64,000 bases of DNA from DASPJR01 sp035628505. Its GTDB lineage: Bacteria; Planctomycetota; SZUA-567; H5-PLA8. This document shows positions 25,067 to 33,451 of this stretch, one piece after another. The position numbers and the translations under genes were made by a program. The DNA is taken from NCBI GenBank assembly GCA_035628505.1, contig DASPJR010000104.1, positions 21,408 to 85,407 of the forward strand, in the 5' to 3' direction. Below the pieces are notes generated by a model, which saw nothing but the letters and a program-made list of their open reading frames with translations, was not told where the DNA came from and searched no databases. The first letter of the stretch is position 1; the number at the start of each line of letters is the position of its first letter.

Positions 25067-25927
25067 ATGCGGCTTCGACTTTTATCTTTGTCTCTGCTCG
25101 CGCTGGCGTGCGTGTTTTTTACGCCGGGCTGCGAGGAAGCGCGCGGTCTGGACCCGCGCGAGCGCGCCGCCATGACCGTTGTGTTCGAAGAAGCGCGTGC
25201 GCTTGACGAGCAGGGCCGCTACCACGAAGCGCTCGTGCGCTATGAAACAGTGCTCGCGCGGCACCCGCAGTTCATGTCCACTCGTCTGAACGCGGCGATG
25301 GCGGCGTACGATGCGGGCGCGTACGAAAAAGCGCGCGGCCATTTCGAAGTGCTCCACAAGTACGGGCCGGGCGACTGGTTCGTAATTCGTAAACTTATCC
25401 AGTGCTGCGAGCGCCTCAACGACAAGGAAGGCGTCGAAAGCTACCGCGCGAAATTAGAAAAGCTGCGCCAGCAGGCGGCTGGCAGCGTGGTGCTCAAGCG
25501 CTATGAAGGTCTCACTCGTGATTACATCCCGGTTGGATCGATGCATCTGATCGGCTATGAATTCTTCGAGCCCAAAAAACACGGGCGGCTCTGGTTTTTC
25601 CGGCTCGAAGACAAGAACAAAGCGCCCGTGACTGCATTCCTGCTCGAAGCCACGCCCTTTCACGACAACAGCGGCAGACGTTTGTTCAGCCTGACCGAAG
25701 CGACCAACGGGTGGATGCGCATCTGGCACGTCGGCGTTGAAGGCCGCGAGTACGCGTGGACGCGCGATGTTGTGCTCAGCTGTCTGCAGGGCAAGCGCCA
25801 GCCGCTGGTGGTCAAGCCGCTGCCCGCCGATTACGAAGTGCTCGCTGCGCCGGACTCAGCTCGGATCCCAAGTGAAGGAAAAGAACCACCGTCAGAGAAA
25901 GCGCCGATAGACGCAGAGAAAAAGTAA
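25067..25927 (+). CDS. Putative lipoprotein with TPR repeats (paralogue 1)
   Basis: 286 aa. The N-terminus MRLRLLSLSLLALACVFFTPGC offers two possible lipobox Cys residues; neither is perfect. TPR-like helices follow (~35-120: A-L-D-E-Q-G-R-Y-H-E-A-L-V-R-Y-E-T-V-L). A ~110-aa beta domain ends in V-L-S-C-L-Q-G-K-R-Q-P-L, matched by V-L-Q-A-L-K-G-K-A-V-P-L in the next gene, so the two look like diverged tandem paralogues. The last ~20 residues are low-complexity and partly encoded by a GACGCAGAG-type repeat. GGGAACAGG precedes the ATG at 25067; an in-frame ATG at 25052 has nothing upstream. Confidence 0.7.
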   Translation: MRLRLLSLSLLALACVFFTPGCEEARGLDPRERAAMTVVFEEARALDEQGRYHEALVRYETVLARHPQFMSTRLNAAMAAYDAGAYEKARGHFEVLHKYGPGDWFVIRKLIQCCERLNDKEGVESYRAKLEKLRQQAAGSVVLKRYEGLTRDYIPVGSMHLIGYEFFEPKKHGRLWFFRLEDKNKAPVTAFLLEATPFHDNSGRRLFSLTEATNGWMRIWHVGVEGREYAWTRDVVLSCLQGKRQPLVVKPLPADYEVLAAPDSARIPSEGKEPPSEKAPIDAEKK

Positions 25928-25930
25928 ATA

Positions 25931-26068
25931 CAGAATCCGAATTTCGAAACTCGAAACAAATTCAGATGTTCAAAAGAATTAAGGATTAAAACGTCGCGCG
26001 CAATTGTTTCGAACTTTCCAACCTTGGAGCTTTAAATTTGTTTCGGATTTCGTGCTTCGGATTAAGAA
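25931..26068. repeat. TTCGAA-rich palindrome, copy A4, overlapping a gene start
   Basis: The left arm (AATCCGAATTTCGAAACTCG... ) and right arm (AATTGTTTCGAAC... to CGTGCTTCGGATT) are inverted copies. The right arm contains both the GGAG (26026-26029) and the TTG start codon (26038) of the next gene and encodes its first ~10 residues. Confidence 0.75.
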
Positions 26069-27711
26069 TCTGCGCGCTCTGCGTGCTCGCCTCTGCCTGC
26101 GCGTACGGCGGCGATGCCGCGCCGGCGACCCCTGATCCCGTCGCGATTGCCGTTAAGAAAGCGCGTGAATTCTTCAAAGAACGCAAGTTCATCGAAGCGC
26201 TCGATCAGTTCGCGCTCGCTTTGACGCTCAAGCCGGAGGACCGCGACACGGCTTTCATGGCGGGCGTCGCTGCGTACTGGTCGCGGCAGCCCGCGCGCGC
26301 AATGGAGTTCTGGAACGAACTGCTGGATACGGCGCCGCGGAACAGCCGCGAAGAGTGGAAGCTTGAAACGCACCGGATCATGGCGCTGTACCAGCTCAAT
26401 CAGCACGATGCCGCCGAAGCAGTTGCCGAACGCATTTACGATCTGCACAAGCGGTTCATGGTGCAGCGCGCGAGCGGCACTGCGGGCGCTGACGACAGTG
26501 TGTTCAGCGACGGCTTTGTACGCGAGCACATCTTTCTCACCGAACGCGTCACGGAGCAGGACAGAAATGGCGCAGGCGTAAAAGACATGCAGCGCGTGCT
26601 GCGCGTGGGCTGCTGGGAGGTCTTCGACGACCGCAAAGAAGCGCAGAATATTTTTGCGTTCCCGGTCACCGTTCACAGTGCCAAAGACGACCCGCTGATC
26701 AAGCGGCTGGTTGTCGCCGTGAGCGTGTTGCCGGGCGGCGAAGCGGGCTATGTGCTGACGGAAGAAGGCGGAGAGGATCGCACCGTCTACAAGCGCTGGC
26801 TGCAGCGCCCGCCTTACGCGGAAGTGCGCACGCTCGTCCTGCAGGCCTTGAAAGGTAAAGCTGTACCACTGGCCCAAACGAAGAAGGCGCCCGCGCCGGC
26901 CGCTGCGGAATCGAAGACTCCAGTTGCATCTGGAAAGGTCTCTGCGCCTCAGTCGGAAGCACCATCAGATGTGCGGCAGGCGGAAGCTCCGCCAGCTGCG
27001 CCGCAGCCGGAAGCGCCGAAGGAGCGCCTGTTCACGCAGGCCGAGCTCGGTTCGGCTGCCAAAGTAATGGCGCTGGGTCTTGAAACGCAAGCGGCGCAGA
27101 TCCTCACGCTTGCCGGACGCTTGCGCGAAGTCGATCTGGACATCACGAAGCTGACGCGGCTTTCGCTGAGCGATCCGCAATTGGCCGAGCGATACCTCGA
27201 AGAAATGAAGGCAAAGTCTCCCTACGCGCAGGAAGACGCGGCGGAGCTGGTGGACTTTATCGCGAAAGCAAAGAGTGAACATCTTGCGGCGGCGATGGAA
27301 AAGCTGCCGAAAATCGGCGCGCGCACGCCGTATCTCGACTACGTCCTGCTCACCGCGCTGAACACGCGCGGCAAGGACATGTACGCGTCGCTTCTTAAGG
27401 AATGTCAGAGCAGCGGCGACTTCATGGTGCGGCATACTGCATCGCTGATGCTGAGCCGCAGCGGCGACAAAAAAGCGATCGGCCATCTGGTCAGGGAGCT
27501 CACCGCGGCCGATGAGCTGGCCAGCAATATCGTTCAGGACTCTCTGGTCGAGCTGGTCGGGAACGACATCGCCGAACCGCCGCCAGGCAGCGGGCCGGCT
27601 CTGAAAAAGTGGAAGAGCGATGTTGCGCAGTGGTGGAATCAGAATGAACGCAAACTGGCGTTTAACGAGCAGCGGCGCGAGAGCGATCCGTATTGGAAGA
27701 CACAGAAATAG
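26038..27711 (+). CDS. Secreted TPR protein (paralogue 2), unknown function
   Basis: 557 aa. A signal-like N-terminus (MFRISCFGLRICALCVLASACAYGG) is encoded at the edge of palindrome A4. TPR-like helices span ~35-150 (F-F-K-E-R-K-F-I-E-A-L-D-Q-F-A-L-A-L). A ~130-aa beta domain related to the preceding gene follows, then a Pro/Ala linker (~280-330) and a helical C-terminus with HEAT-like stretches (H-T-A-S-L-M-L-S-R-S-G-D-K-K-A-I-G-H-L). The TTG start at 26038 has GGAG 8 nt upstream. Co-directional with paralogue 1, 110 nt apart, so possibly an operon interrupted by the repeat. Confidence 0.7.
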   Translation: MFRISCFGLRICALCVLASACAYGGDAAPATPDPVAIAVKKAREFFKERKFIEALDQFALALTLKPEDRDTAFMAGVAAYWSRQPARAMEFWNELLDTAPRNSREEWKLETHRIMALYQLNQHDAAEAVAERIYDLHKRFMVQRASGTAGADDSVFSDGFVREHIFLTERVTEQDRNGAGVKDMQRVLRVGCWEVFDDRKEAQNIFAFPVTVHSAKDDPLIKRLVVAVSVLPGGEAGYVLTEEGGEDRTVYKRWLQRPPYAEVRTLVLQALKGKAVPLAQTKKAPAPAAAESKTPVASGKVSAPQSEAPSDVRQAEAPPAAPQPEAPKERLFTQAELGSAAKVMALGLETQAAQILTLAGRLREVDLDITKLTRLSLSDPQLAERYLEEMKAKSPYAQEDAAELVDFIAKAKSEHLAAAMEKLPKIGARTPYLDYVLLTALNTRGKDMYASLLKECQSSGDFMVRHTASLMLSRSGDKKAIGHLVRELTAADELASNIVQDSLVELVGNDIAEPPPGSGPALKKWKSDVAQWWNQNERKLAFNEQRRESDPYWKTQK

Positions 27712-27749
27712 GCGGCCATGTTCTGGCCGCTGACGAGAAGGCGTTTTTT
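27712..27749 (+). terminator. Hairpin plus delayed T run after the TPR gene
   Basis: GCGGCCA (27712-27718) pairs with TGGCCGC (27724-27730); six Ts follow at 27744-27749. The 13-nt gap before the T run makes it a weak intrinsic terminator. It begins directly at the stop codon. Confidence 0.45.
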
Positions 27750-27847
27750 ACAATTTGCATTATCAATTTGTGTTTCATTGCGTATGACTCAAGGGCTGGC
27801 GGCAAAAATTTTCTGATCGTGCGGCCTTGAACACTGAGGATTTACGA

Positions 27848-28738
27848 ATGGCCGGACCCGTTTTTGAGACGAATCTTCCCGGACTGAAGCTGCTCGCGCG
27901 CGGCAAAGTGCGCGACGTTTACGATCTTGGCGATAAGCTGCTGATCGTCAGCACCGACCGGCTCAGCGCGTTTGACTGCGTGCTGCCGACGCCGATTCCA
28001 GACAAGGGCCGCGTGTTGAACGGGCTTTCGCGCTTCTGGTTCAATTTCCTCGCCGAAAATCCGCGCAATCATCTGATCACCACCGATGTCGCACAGATGG
28101 GCAGCGGACTGGAAAAGCACCGCGATATTCTTGAAGGCCGCTCGATGCTGGCCGTGAAAGCTGAAGTATTCCCCGTCGAATGCGTTGTGCGCGGCTACCT
28201 GATGGGCTCGGGCTGGAAAGAGTACCAGGAAAAAGGCAGCGTCTGCGGCATTCAGCTCCCGCGTGGCCTGAAGAATGGATCGAAGCTCGAGCAGCCCATC
28301 TTTACTCCCGCGACGAAGGCGAAGACCGGCCACGACGAAAACATTTCGTTTGAGCGCGCTGCCGAAATTATCGGCCAGTCGAACGCCGATAAATTGAAAG
28401 AACTGTCGATCAGCATCTACACGCGCGCCGCCGAACACGCGCTGACGCGTAACATCATCATCGCTGACACAAAATTCGAATTCGGCCTGCACAACGGCCA
28501 GATCATCCTCGTCGACGAAGTCCTCACGCCGGACAGCTCGCGTTTCTGGCCGCACGAGAAGTGGACACCCGGACAGACGCAGCTGAGCTTCGACAAGCAG
28601 TTTGTGCGAGACTACCTGGAAGGCATCGGCTGGAACAAGCAACCGCCGGCGCCGCCGCTGCCGGAAACTGTGGTCATGAAAACCCGCGAGAAATACGTAG
28701 CCGCGTACAAGCAGATCACGGGTAGAGAAGACTTCTAG
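27848..28738 (+). CDS. purC: Phosphoribosylaminoimidazole-succinocarboxamide synthase
   Basis: 296 aa, matching the longer ADE1-like form rather than the ~240-aa form. It joins CAIR and aspartate with ATP to give SAICAR in purine synthesis (cytoplasm). Landmarks: R-G-K-V-R-D-V-Y-D-L near the N-terminus (ATP binding), S-T-D-R-L-S-A-F-D, V-E-C-V-V-R-G-Y, I-I-A-D-T-K-F-E-F-G and D-E-V-L-T-P-D-S-S-R-F-W. The ATG at 27848 follows TGAGGA by 7-8 nt; the open frame begins at a TTG 21 bases earlier that lacks a site. No other pur genes are nearby. Confidence 0.95.
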   Translation: MAGPVFETNLPGLKLLARGKVRDVYDLGDKLLIVSTDRLSAFDCVLPTPIPDKGRVLNGLSRFWFNFLAENPRNHLITTDVAQMGSGLEKHRDILEGRSMLAVKAEVFPVECVVRGYLMGSGWKEYQEKGSVCGIQLPRGLKNGSKLEQPIFTPATKAKTGHDENISFERAAEIIGQSNADKLKELSISIYTRAAEHALTRNIIIADTKFEFGLHNGQIILVDEVLTPDSSRFWPHEKWTPGQTQLSFDKQFVRDYLEGIGWNKQPPAPPLPETVVMKTREKYVAAYKQITGREDF

Positions 28739-28765
28739 GCTCTCTTTATTGACGCCACGTCACTC

Positions 28766-29590
28766 TCACTTGTGTTCTGGAAAGTCGTTCTCGTAGCGCT
28801 TTACTAATTGATCGATCTCCGCAGGAACAACATAGATTTTTCCGCGGATTTTTTTCGTCTCTCCAGGCTTCAGGCCGCCGATGCGAAAATCAGAATGAAT
28901 GCAGGTGTAGACGCCCTGAAAAAGTTCCTGATAGGGCTCCCAGGCCGTCGCGATCACCATCTTTTCGTCAGCTGAGTAAACACCCATCAGGCCGTTGCTA
29001 GGCACCAGCGAACTCAGCGGGCGGGGGTTGACGTCGTTTCGATCCACATGTTTCGGGCAATAAACCTGGCCAGGAATATAACGCGCTTTCTCTGCCCAGG
29101 GCTGGGTGGGCAGGCGCGCCAGTTTGCCATCGAGGAAGATGAAACATTTCCGGATGTAGCTGAGCTTGTCGCCGCCAGTGAAACCTTGAACGTGAATGCA
29201 GGGCTGAACCCAATGCACATTCGACGCTTCCTGCGTGGGGTTGTGAGCGGTCAGTTTGAATGCGACTTCATCTTTTCCCGCGGTGATTTCGTGATCGACG
29301 ATGACGCCGTCTTTCACATTGCAGCGAAGTTTGATCTTTTTGCCGTCGGATGACGCTTCTATTAACTCAGTTTTGTGGCCGATTGTCGTTTCAGACCAAT
29401 CGCGATCGGTCGAGCCCGGCCGGCAGTAGGCTTCAAGGTAGCGGATCTTGATCGGGCCACCGGGAATTTTGCTCCCCTTGATGAAGAGCAAGTCTTTTTC
29501 CCACGTAATCGAGAGGCCGTCGGTGACCGAAGGTTCCTCCGCCAGAACGGCGAAACAAAGGCACAGGCAAAGAAGTGGCAGGTAACGCAT
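28766..29590 (-). CDS. Secreted hypothetical protein (274 aa)
   Basis: Signal peptide (MRYLPLLCLCLCFAVLAE) followed by an all-beta domain of ~250 residues with W-x-E-T-T-I-G-H-K-T, V-D-H-E-I-T-A-G and H-W-V-Q-P-C-I-H-V-Q-G. It resembles the galactose-mutarotase-like or carbohydrate-binding sandwich of many planctomycete secreted proteins, but I cannot name the family. A GGAGG ribosome site lies 7 nt before the ATG at 29590; the longer open frame (to 29680) crosses the metK terminator and is rejected. Confidence 0.7.
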   Translation of the reverse strand: MRYLPLLCLCLCFAVLAEEPSVTDGLSITWEKDLLFIKGSKIPGGPIKIRYLEAYCRPGSTDRDWSETTIGHKTELIEASSDGKKIKLRCNVKDGVIVDHEITAGKDEVAFKLTAHNPTQEASNVHWVQPCIHVQGFTGGDKLSYIRKCFIFLDGKLARLPTQPWAEKARYIPGQVYCPKHVDRNDVNPRPLSSLVPSNGLMGVYSADEKMVIATAWEPYQELFQGVYTCIHSDFRIGGLKPGETKKIRGKIYVVPAEIDQLVKRYENDFPEHK

Positions 29591-29643
29591 TTGAAAACCT
29601 CCGTTACTTCTGATTACTGTCTCACCCGTTCTAACGTTGAGAA

Positions 29644-29673
29644 AAAAGCGCGGGCATTGCTGCCCGCGCTTTT
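29644..29673 (-). terminator. Intrinsic terminator of metK
   Basis: A 13-bp perfect stem (AAAAGCGCGGGCA at 29644-29656 with its complement at 29661-29673) around TTGC. Read on the minus strand it is followed by an uninterrupted U run, 22 nt past the metK stop codon. Confidence 0.9.
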
Positions 29674-29695
29674 CGTTCATCTTGATGCGTGATTC

Positions 29696-30934
<1,239 letters not shown>

Positions 30935-30971
30935 TATTTTCGCTCCTTTCAGAGCTTAACGGGTACGGGCG

Positions 30972-30997
30972 GCTGGGACCGCCGGCGTCTCGCCGGC
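30972..30997. repeat. GC-rich family C repeat in the metK leader
   Basis: These 26 bases (starting GCTGGGACCGCC) are identical to the reverse complement of 56426-56451 inside the DNA-binding-protein gene, and the first 18 match the two copies at 19104 and 19144. The GCCGGC...GCCGGC ends can pair across GTCTC. Confidence 0.85.
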
Positions 30998-31021
30998 TTT
31001 TGTCTCAAAACCGCCAAAGGA

Positions 31022-31063
31022 GAAAAAACAACCACTCGCCCGGACCTCCCCCATCCGGGCAAG
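31022..31063 (-). terminator. Hairpin with U run upstream of metK (terminator or attenuator)
   Basis: Read on the minus strand, CTTGCCCGGA (31063-31054) pairs with TCCGGGCGAG (31044-31035) with one G-U pair and a 9-nt loop, followed by TGGTTGTTTTTT. It could end transcription of the isomerase-like gene (stop at 31361) or attenuate metK. A perfect -35 TTGACA (minus strand, 31113-31108) lies upstream of it but no good -10 follows at 16-18 nt. It does not match a SAM riboswitch class I know. Confidence 0.55.
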
Positions 31064-31150
31064 CACACCTGCAACAAGTAGAGCGGCAAGAGGATAGGAG
31101 ATCGCTCTGTCAAATCAAGTAGCTAACGGCTGTGGCGGGTGATGGGTCAC

Positions 31151-31300
31151 GAACGGCAAATTCGAAATCCCAAATTCGAAATCCGAAACAAATTCAAAGG
31201 ACCGAAATTCGAAGGCTCAAAACTCGTGGTTTTGAACAGTTGAATTTTGAAATTCGAATTTGTTTCGAATTTCGTGCTTCGGATTTCGAATTTATCCGTT
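31151..31300. repeat. TTCGAA-rich palindrome, copy A5
   Basis: The left arm (AAATTCGAAATCCC, AAATTCGAAATCCG, AACAAATTCAAAGG) and inverted right arm (TTGAATTTTGAAATTCG... to TTCGGATTTCG) surround a short centre near 31230. Same vocabulary and layout as A1-A4. Confidence 0.75.
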
Positions 31301-31305
31301 ACGCC

Positions 31306-31354
31306 CTCGTCACTCGTCACTCGTCACTCGTCACTCGTCACTCGTCACTCGTCA
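31306..31354. repeat. CTCGTCA heptamer array, seven perfect copies
   Basis: Seven uninterrupted CTCGTCA units (49 bases), ending in CGAG, directly before the stop codon of the minus-strand isomerase-like gene at 31361. Confidence 0.95.
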
Positions 31355-31360
31355 CGAGTT

Positions 31361-32188
31361 CTAAAGCACCAGATCCAGCGTCTGCGCCGCGTAATGGTGG
31401 CTGGCCAGCGCCTGCTGCTGGAGGCTCTTGCTTCCTTTCTCCAGTTCCACCGTCGCCCAGCCGGAGAACTCAACGTCCAGCAGCGTGTCGACGAAATCTT
31501 CCAGGTTCAGCGTGCCCTTGCCCAGTTCAACCGTTTGGAATTTCGGACCGGTGTCGCCTTTTTTCTTCTTCGCCGCAAGCGGCTTGATATCGCGCAAATG
31601 CACGGCCCCGATCCGCTTTTTGTGTTCCTTGATGAACTTGCCGATGGGAATTTCCGCGGCAGCTAAAAACGCCACATCGACGCACAGTTTCATCGCCGCC
31701 GGATCGGAATACTCGATGAACTTCTCGAGCATCTTCGTGTCATTGACGAGGCTGGCCGTATCGGGGTGCAGGCAGGGAAGGATACCCATTTCCTGCGTAC
31801 GGCGCGCAATTTCGCCAAAGGCAGTGGCGACGGGAATCAGATCCGCTTCGTCTTCCAGCGGCTGGTCGGGATTGGGCTTGGGCGGCATAAGCGTCAGGAT
31901 TTTGGCGTTGGCGCTCTTCAGGAAGCGAACGATGTTCAGGCTGCGTTCGACTTCCTCTTCCAGACTCATGCCGGGCCACTTGTTAGGTGTGGTGGTGATT
32001 GCGATGAGCTGGATGCCGTGTCCCTGCAGAATCTCGTTGAACACCTCGACGCGGTCCTCGTACTGCTCGACCACGCCCGTGGTTGTTTCGATGCCGCGGA
32101 AGCCTGCCTTTTCGATGTCAGACAACGCGTTGATAAAGCCATCATCGCCCCAGGCGGCGGTGTGGCATGCCAGTTCAATGTCAGCCAT
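31361..32188 (-). CDS. Sugar-phosphate isomerase/epimerase family protein (xylose isomerase-like TIM barrel)
   Basis: 275 aa, the usual size for IolE/IolI/Hyi-type AP-endonuclease-2-like barrels. N-terminal A-C-H-T-A-A-W, I-E-K-A-G-F-R-G-I-E-T, and probable metal ligands in C-L-H-P-D-T (His), K-L-C-V-D-V-A (Asp), V-H-L-R-D-I-K (His/Asp) and A-T-V-E-L (Glu). It probably isomerises a sugar or inositol derivative in the cytoplasm; the substrate is not predictable. A polylysine loop (AAKKKKGDTG) is inserted after the fourth ligand strand. It sits on the same strand upstream of metK but is separated by ~430 bases of repeats. Confidence 0.85.
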   Translation of the reverse strand: MADIELACHTAAWGDDGFINALSDIEKAGFRGIETTTGVVEQYEDRVEVFNEILQGHGIQLIAITTTPNKWPGMSLEEEVERSLNIVRFLKSANAKILTLMPPKPNPDQPLEDEADLIPVATAFGEIARRTQEMGILPCLHPDTASLVNDTKMLEKFIEYSDPAAMKLCVDVAFLAAAEIPIGKFIKEHKKRIGAVHLRDIKPLAAKKKKGDTGPKFQTVELGKGTLNLEDFVDTLLDVEFSGWATVELEKGSKSLQQQALASHHYAAQTLDLVL

Positions 32189-32362
32189 AGTCGGAGGAAA
32201 GTTCCTGAAAGTGCCCTGAATGTCGGACTCAACAACAACGCTATCAGGCCACCAAACAGTGGGGGCCCTAGATTAAATATAGCGCAAGTCTCGAATTCTT
32301 TCTACCTCCCGAAAAATAAGTTTTCCGGAATGTAAATATATCCCATACCGAATAGATACCGC

Positions 32363-33451
32363 TCAAAGCCCCGTATCAAAATACCGGGGCACCTCTGCGT
32401 CTGGCAAATCATCCGAACAGTAGAGCGAATGCGCCTGTTTCTGATCTGCCCACGGCTCCAGGATCAACGTCACGCGTTGGCCCGGCTTCCACGCCGCCGC
32501 TGTTGCCGGCACCCCGTCAATCAGCCCCCAGTGAACCACGCGTATTCTCTTTTCCGCGCATGTCCCGCTCAAAACCGCCTTCACCTCGTGCTCATAAAGC
32601 ATCAAGCCGTTGCGATAAGGCGCAATTTTTGCCAACTCGGGTGTCGCCGAAACAGCTTTCAACTCGGCATCAATCTCAATCCGCGCCGGTACTTTTCTGC
32701 GCTCCATAAGAGTCTTGATCCGTCGCCAGCGATCCTGCGCGTCGGCGTCCTCCATCTTGCGCCGGTAAAGCGCCACCGCTTCGATGCGTCCAAGCCACGG
32801 CGCCTGATCTTTATCTGATGCTCCGAACACCAGCGCGCTCAGCGGCGGAAGACTGACCTTTACCGGACTGACGTGAAGGCGCTCGCCGTTCAGCCACGCG
32901 CTTTCGAGTCCGATGCCAAAGCCGAGCATCAGATTGCATGGCCCGTGCTCCGGCGCCGCGCCAAGCAGATGCTCGGCCGACTGCCCCTTCCACCGGATGC
33001 GGCAGCGCAAATCGCCCTGCGCGTAATCCAGTCTGAGGGCTTCGTTGCCTTCGCTGTCCAGCGCCGTGAGCAGCCGCGCCTGTTTGTTTTCGCCCTCGGG
33101 CCAGAAGGTGAATTCCAGACCGATCGGCTCGGCATTGCGCTGCGCCGCAACCACCGCATCGAGATTTTGCGTTTCAAATGCTCCGCCCGCCAGACGCAGG
33201 CGCTGGAAACCGTCCAGCACCGCACGGCCCTTGGATGAAAACGTGAACTGCTGCCGCTTACCGTCAACCTCGATGGCATTGTTCGCGCCGCCGCGTTCCC
33301 ATATGAACAGCAGATCCGCGCGGCTGCCTGGCCACACGCCGGGAACCACCGGCAACTCCTGCGGCGCCATCACCTGCGGCATGCTGAGCTTGTCACGCAC
33401 GCCCTCAATGCGAAGCTGGTCGGCTTCCAGCCGCGCCGCCCAGCGCAGCAC
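32363..33451 (-). CDS. C-terminal part of a frameshifted secreted protein: LamG-like domain
   Basis: This frame reads on from the preceding gene after a one-base shift near 33450-33480. Upstream of its nominal start the frame contains L-V-L-R-W-A-A-R-L-E-A-D-Q-L-R-I-E-G-V-R-D-K-L, which is the natural continuation of the other gene's V-D-F-D-E-A-V-D-V region. Then comes a concanavalin/LamG-like sandwich (~95-240: G-L-E-F-T-F-W, W-L-N-G-E-R-L-H, L-G-R-I-E-A-V-A-L-Y) and a C-terminal beta domain. No independent ribosome site is seen. Treat with 33370-35319 as one broken gene of ~1,000 aa, either a real pseudogene or a sequencing error. Confidence 0.75.
   Translation of the reverse strand: MLRWAARLEADQLRIEGVRDKLSMPQVMAPQELPVVPGVWPGSRADLLFIWERGGANNAIEVDGKRQQFTFSSKGRAVLDGFQRLRLAGGAFETQNLDAVVAAQRNAEPIGLEFTFWPEGENKQARLLTALDSEGNEALRLDYAQGDLRCRIRWKGQSAEHLLGAAPEHGPCNLMLGFGIGLESAWLNGERLHVSPVKVSLPPLSALVFGASDKDQAPWLGRIEAVALYRRKMEDADAQDRWRRIKTLMERRKVPARIEIDAELKAVSATPELAKIAPYRNGLMLYEHEVKAVLSGTCAEKRIRVVHWGLIDGVPATAAAWKPGQRVTLILEPWADQKQAHSLYCSDDLPDAEVPRYFDTGL

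Noticed and set aside
14941..26068. TTCGAA palindromes as integron attC sites or a transposon with terminal repeats
   Set aside because: No integrase or transposase is present, there is no RYYYAAC/GTTRRRY pair, and no target duplications were seen at their edges.
30935..31100. SAM riboswitch upstream of metK
   Set aside because: The location is suggestive, but I cannot match the leader to the conserved cores of known SAM riboswitches; kept only as a possible attenuator.
31306..31354. CTCGTCA array as a CRISPR
   Set aside because: Seven-base units with no spacers and no cas genes nearby.
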